64,000 nucleotides of DNA. Source: Nostoc sp. UHCC 0870 (GTDB lineage Bacteria > Cyanobacteriota > Cyanobacteriia > Cyanobacteriales > Nostocaceae). Within the stretch, counting starts at the first letter, position 1. The number at the start of each line of letters is the position of its first letter. This document shows, piece after piece, positions 63,098 through 64,000 of the stretch. Under the pieces are notes generated by a model. The model worked only from the letters and a program-made list of their open reading frames with translations, ran no database searches and had not been told where the DNA came from. The stretch lies in assembly GCF_022063185.1 (NCBI RefSeq), contig NZ_CP091913.1:4352001-4416000 (forward strand), in the 5' to 3' direction. The translations under genes were made by a program, and so were the position numbers.

Positions 63098-64000
63098 TAA
63101 CCATTTTCAATGCTGCTAACTGCGCTTGGGCTTTGTGCAGAGATTCGTACCATTCTTTTTCCGGGTCACTGTCGGCGACGATTCCAGCACCTACTTGTCC
63201 CCAAACGGTCTTGAATGGGGAGTTGGGAGTTAGTAGTAGGGTACGGATGAGAATATTTAAGTCTAGATTACCACGCCAATCTAAATAACCGCATGAACCG
63301 TAGAATAAGCTGCGGCGCACCGGTTCTAGTTCTTCGATGATTTCCATGCACCGGACTTTGGGACAGCCTGTAATTGTACCACCAGGGAACAAGGCACGAA
63401 TTAAATCAATGGGTGTGCAATCGCTCAATTTCCCTGTAACATTGCTGACGAGGTGCATAACGTGGCTATATCTTTCAATGGTCAGCAATTCATCAACGGT
63501 GACTGTTCCCCATTCACAGACTCGCCCTAAATCATTGCGTTCCAAATCCACCAGCATGATGTGTTCTGCCCGTTCTTTGGTGTTGCTGAGGAGTTCTTGG
63601 GCTAGTTGCTGGTCTTGTTCTGGAGTTATACCACGCGATCGCGTGCCGGCGATCGGTCTGGTTTCGGCTTGCCCATTTTGTAATAAAACTAATCTTTCTG
63701 GTGAACAGCTAATAACTTCACCCCAAGGTGTGCGCCAATAGCTAGCAAATGGGGAAGGATTAATTTTATGTAATGCTTGATAAATTGACCAACCACTAGC
63801 TGAGGTAGTGGCGGCAAATCTTAAAGATAGGTTCGCTTGAAAGATATCTCCCGCTTGAATATATTTTTTGGCCCGGTTAACGGCGGTTTCATAATCTGAT
63901 TGAGATGTAAAAAATTTTGGTGCAACAGGGTAATTGCTGATGGGGGTGATATGCTGCGGTGAGTTTTCTGGATCTATTTGTGCTAAACGCAGTTCCAACC
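63093..64000 (-). CDS. Chorismate-utilising enzyme: anthranilate/aminodeoxychorismate synthase component I (C-terminal part, cut by window edge)
   Basis: The last 301 or more residues; the open frame reaches the window edge, so the N-terminus is missing and the Met at 63998 is probably internal. Chorismate-binding motifs are all seen: YIQAGDIFQANLSLRF, PFASYWRTPWGEVISCSPER, RPIAGTRSRG, KERAEHIMLVDLERNDLGRV, GGTITGCPKVRCMEIIEELE and VGAGIVADSDPEKEWYE. It uses ammonia from a glutaminase partner to make anthranilate or 4-amino-4-deoxychorismate. The PIAGT motif is typical of TrpE (most PabB have PIKGT), but the sequence around QAGDIFQANLS is PabB-like, so the product is not decided. The stop codon TAG lies in the last unit of the octamer array. 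Confidence 0.88.
   Translation of the reverse strand, partial: LELRLAQIDPENSPQHITPISNYPVAPKFFTSQSDYETAVNRAKKYIQAGDIFQANLSLRFAATTSASGWSIYQALHKINPSPFASYWRTPWGEVISCSPERLVLLQNGQAETRPIAGTRSRGITPEQDQQLAQELLSNTKERAEHIMLVDLERNDLGRVCEWGTVTVDELLTIERYSHVMHLVSNVTGKLSDCTPIDLIRALFPGGTITGCPKVRCMEIIEELEPVRRSLFYGSCGYLDWRGNLDLNILIRTLLLTPNSPFKTVWGQVGAGIVADSDPEKEWYESLHKAQAQLAALKMVN

Noticed and set aside
62668..63119. Two plus-strand frames of 107-142 codons
   Set aside because: Both consist mainly of the octamer array and have no ribosome site or recognisable domain.

Overview
The window looks like chromosomal DNA of a filamentous, heterocyst-type cyanobacterium (Nostoc/Anabaena group). Signs seen in the sequence are many GCGATCGC (HIP1) palindromes, abundant 7- and 8-bp tandem repeats between genes, several short inverted-repeat elements, and typical cyanobacterial genes: pipX, the CrtR carotene hydroxylase, a plastoquinol terminal oxidase, SepF, DUF3086, DUF3119 and DUF928. 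From memory, the pyk/crtR neighbourhood resembles that of Anabaena sp. PCC 7120; this was not checked by alignment. No tRNA, rRNA, CRISPR array or prophage was seen.

Layout. 1-5.2 kb: the N-terminus of an exported TPR protein, a divergent sigma-like protein, a GT4 glycosyltransferase and an anchored beta-propeller protein. 5.5-8.2 kb: a coupled MscS channel and DUF2254 membrane protein; the DUF2254 3' end appears to have been displaced by a decayed IS200/IS605-type remnant. 8.2-13 kb: a MITE, an agmatinase-family enzyme, PTOX, a GHL10 glycoside hydrolase and a HAD phosphatase. 13-20.7 kb: a probable minus-strand operon of DUF928, CHASE2-kinase-receiver, receiver-kinase and TPR-CHAT protease. 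21.3-26.5 kb: three tandem paralogues of an exported, PEP-CTERM-type zinc metalloprotease. One is a miniature, one is split by an IS5-type element with an adjoining deletion, and one is intact. 26.7-30.6 kb: a TPS-type exoprotein, Hsp20 and an SMR transporter.

31.3-46.1 kb: two giant caspase / STAND NTPase / transmembrane / 14xWD40 proteins flanking a convergent RTX-type extracellular nuclease. This is the most unusual part of the window, together with the CHAT/kinase operon. Both have the architecture of signal-gated proteolytic switches, possibly linked to programmed cell death or defence.

46.2-64 kb is mostly conserved housekeeping: pyruvate kinase, CrtR, a VapC-type toxin-antitoxin pair, chorismate mutase, SppA, an MlaE-like permease with DUF3119, DUF3086, PlsY, TIGR03643, a Ski2-like helicase, then proC, sepF, yggS (pipY) and pipX, and finally a chorismate-using TrpE/PabB enzyme running off the right edge. 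Small repeats fill most gaps. In several places the repeat itself supplies the stop codon of the adjoining gene or sits in frame inside it.
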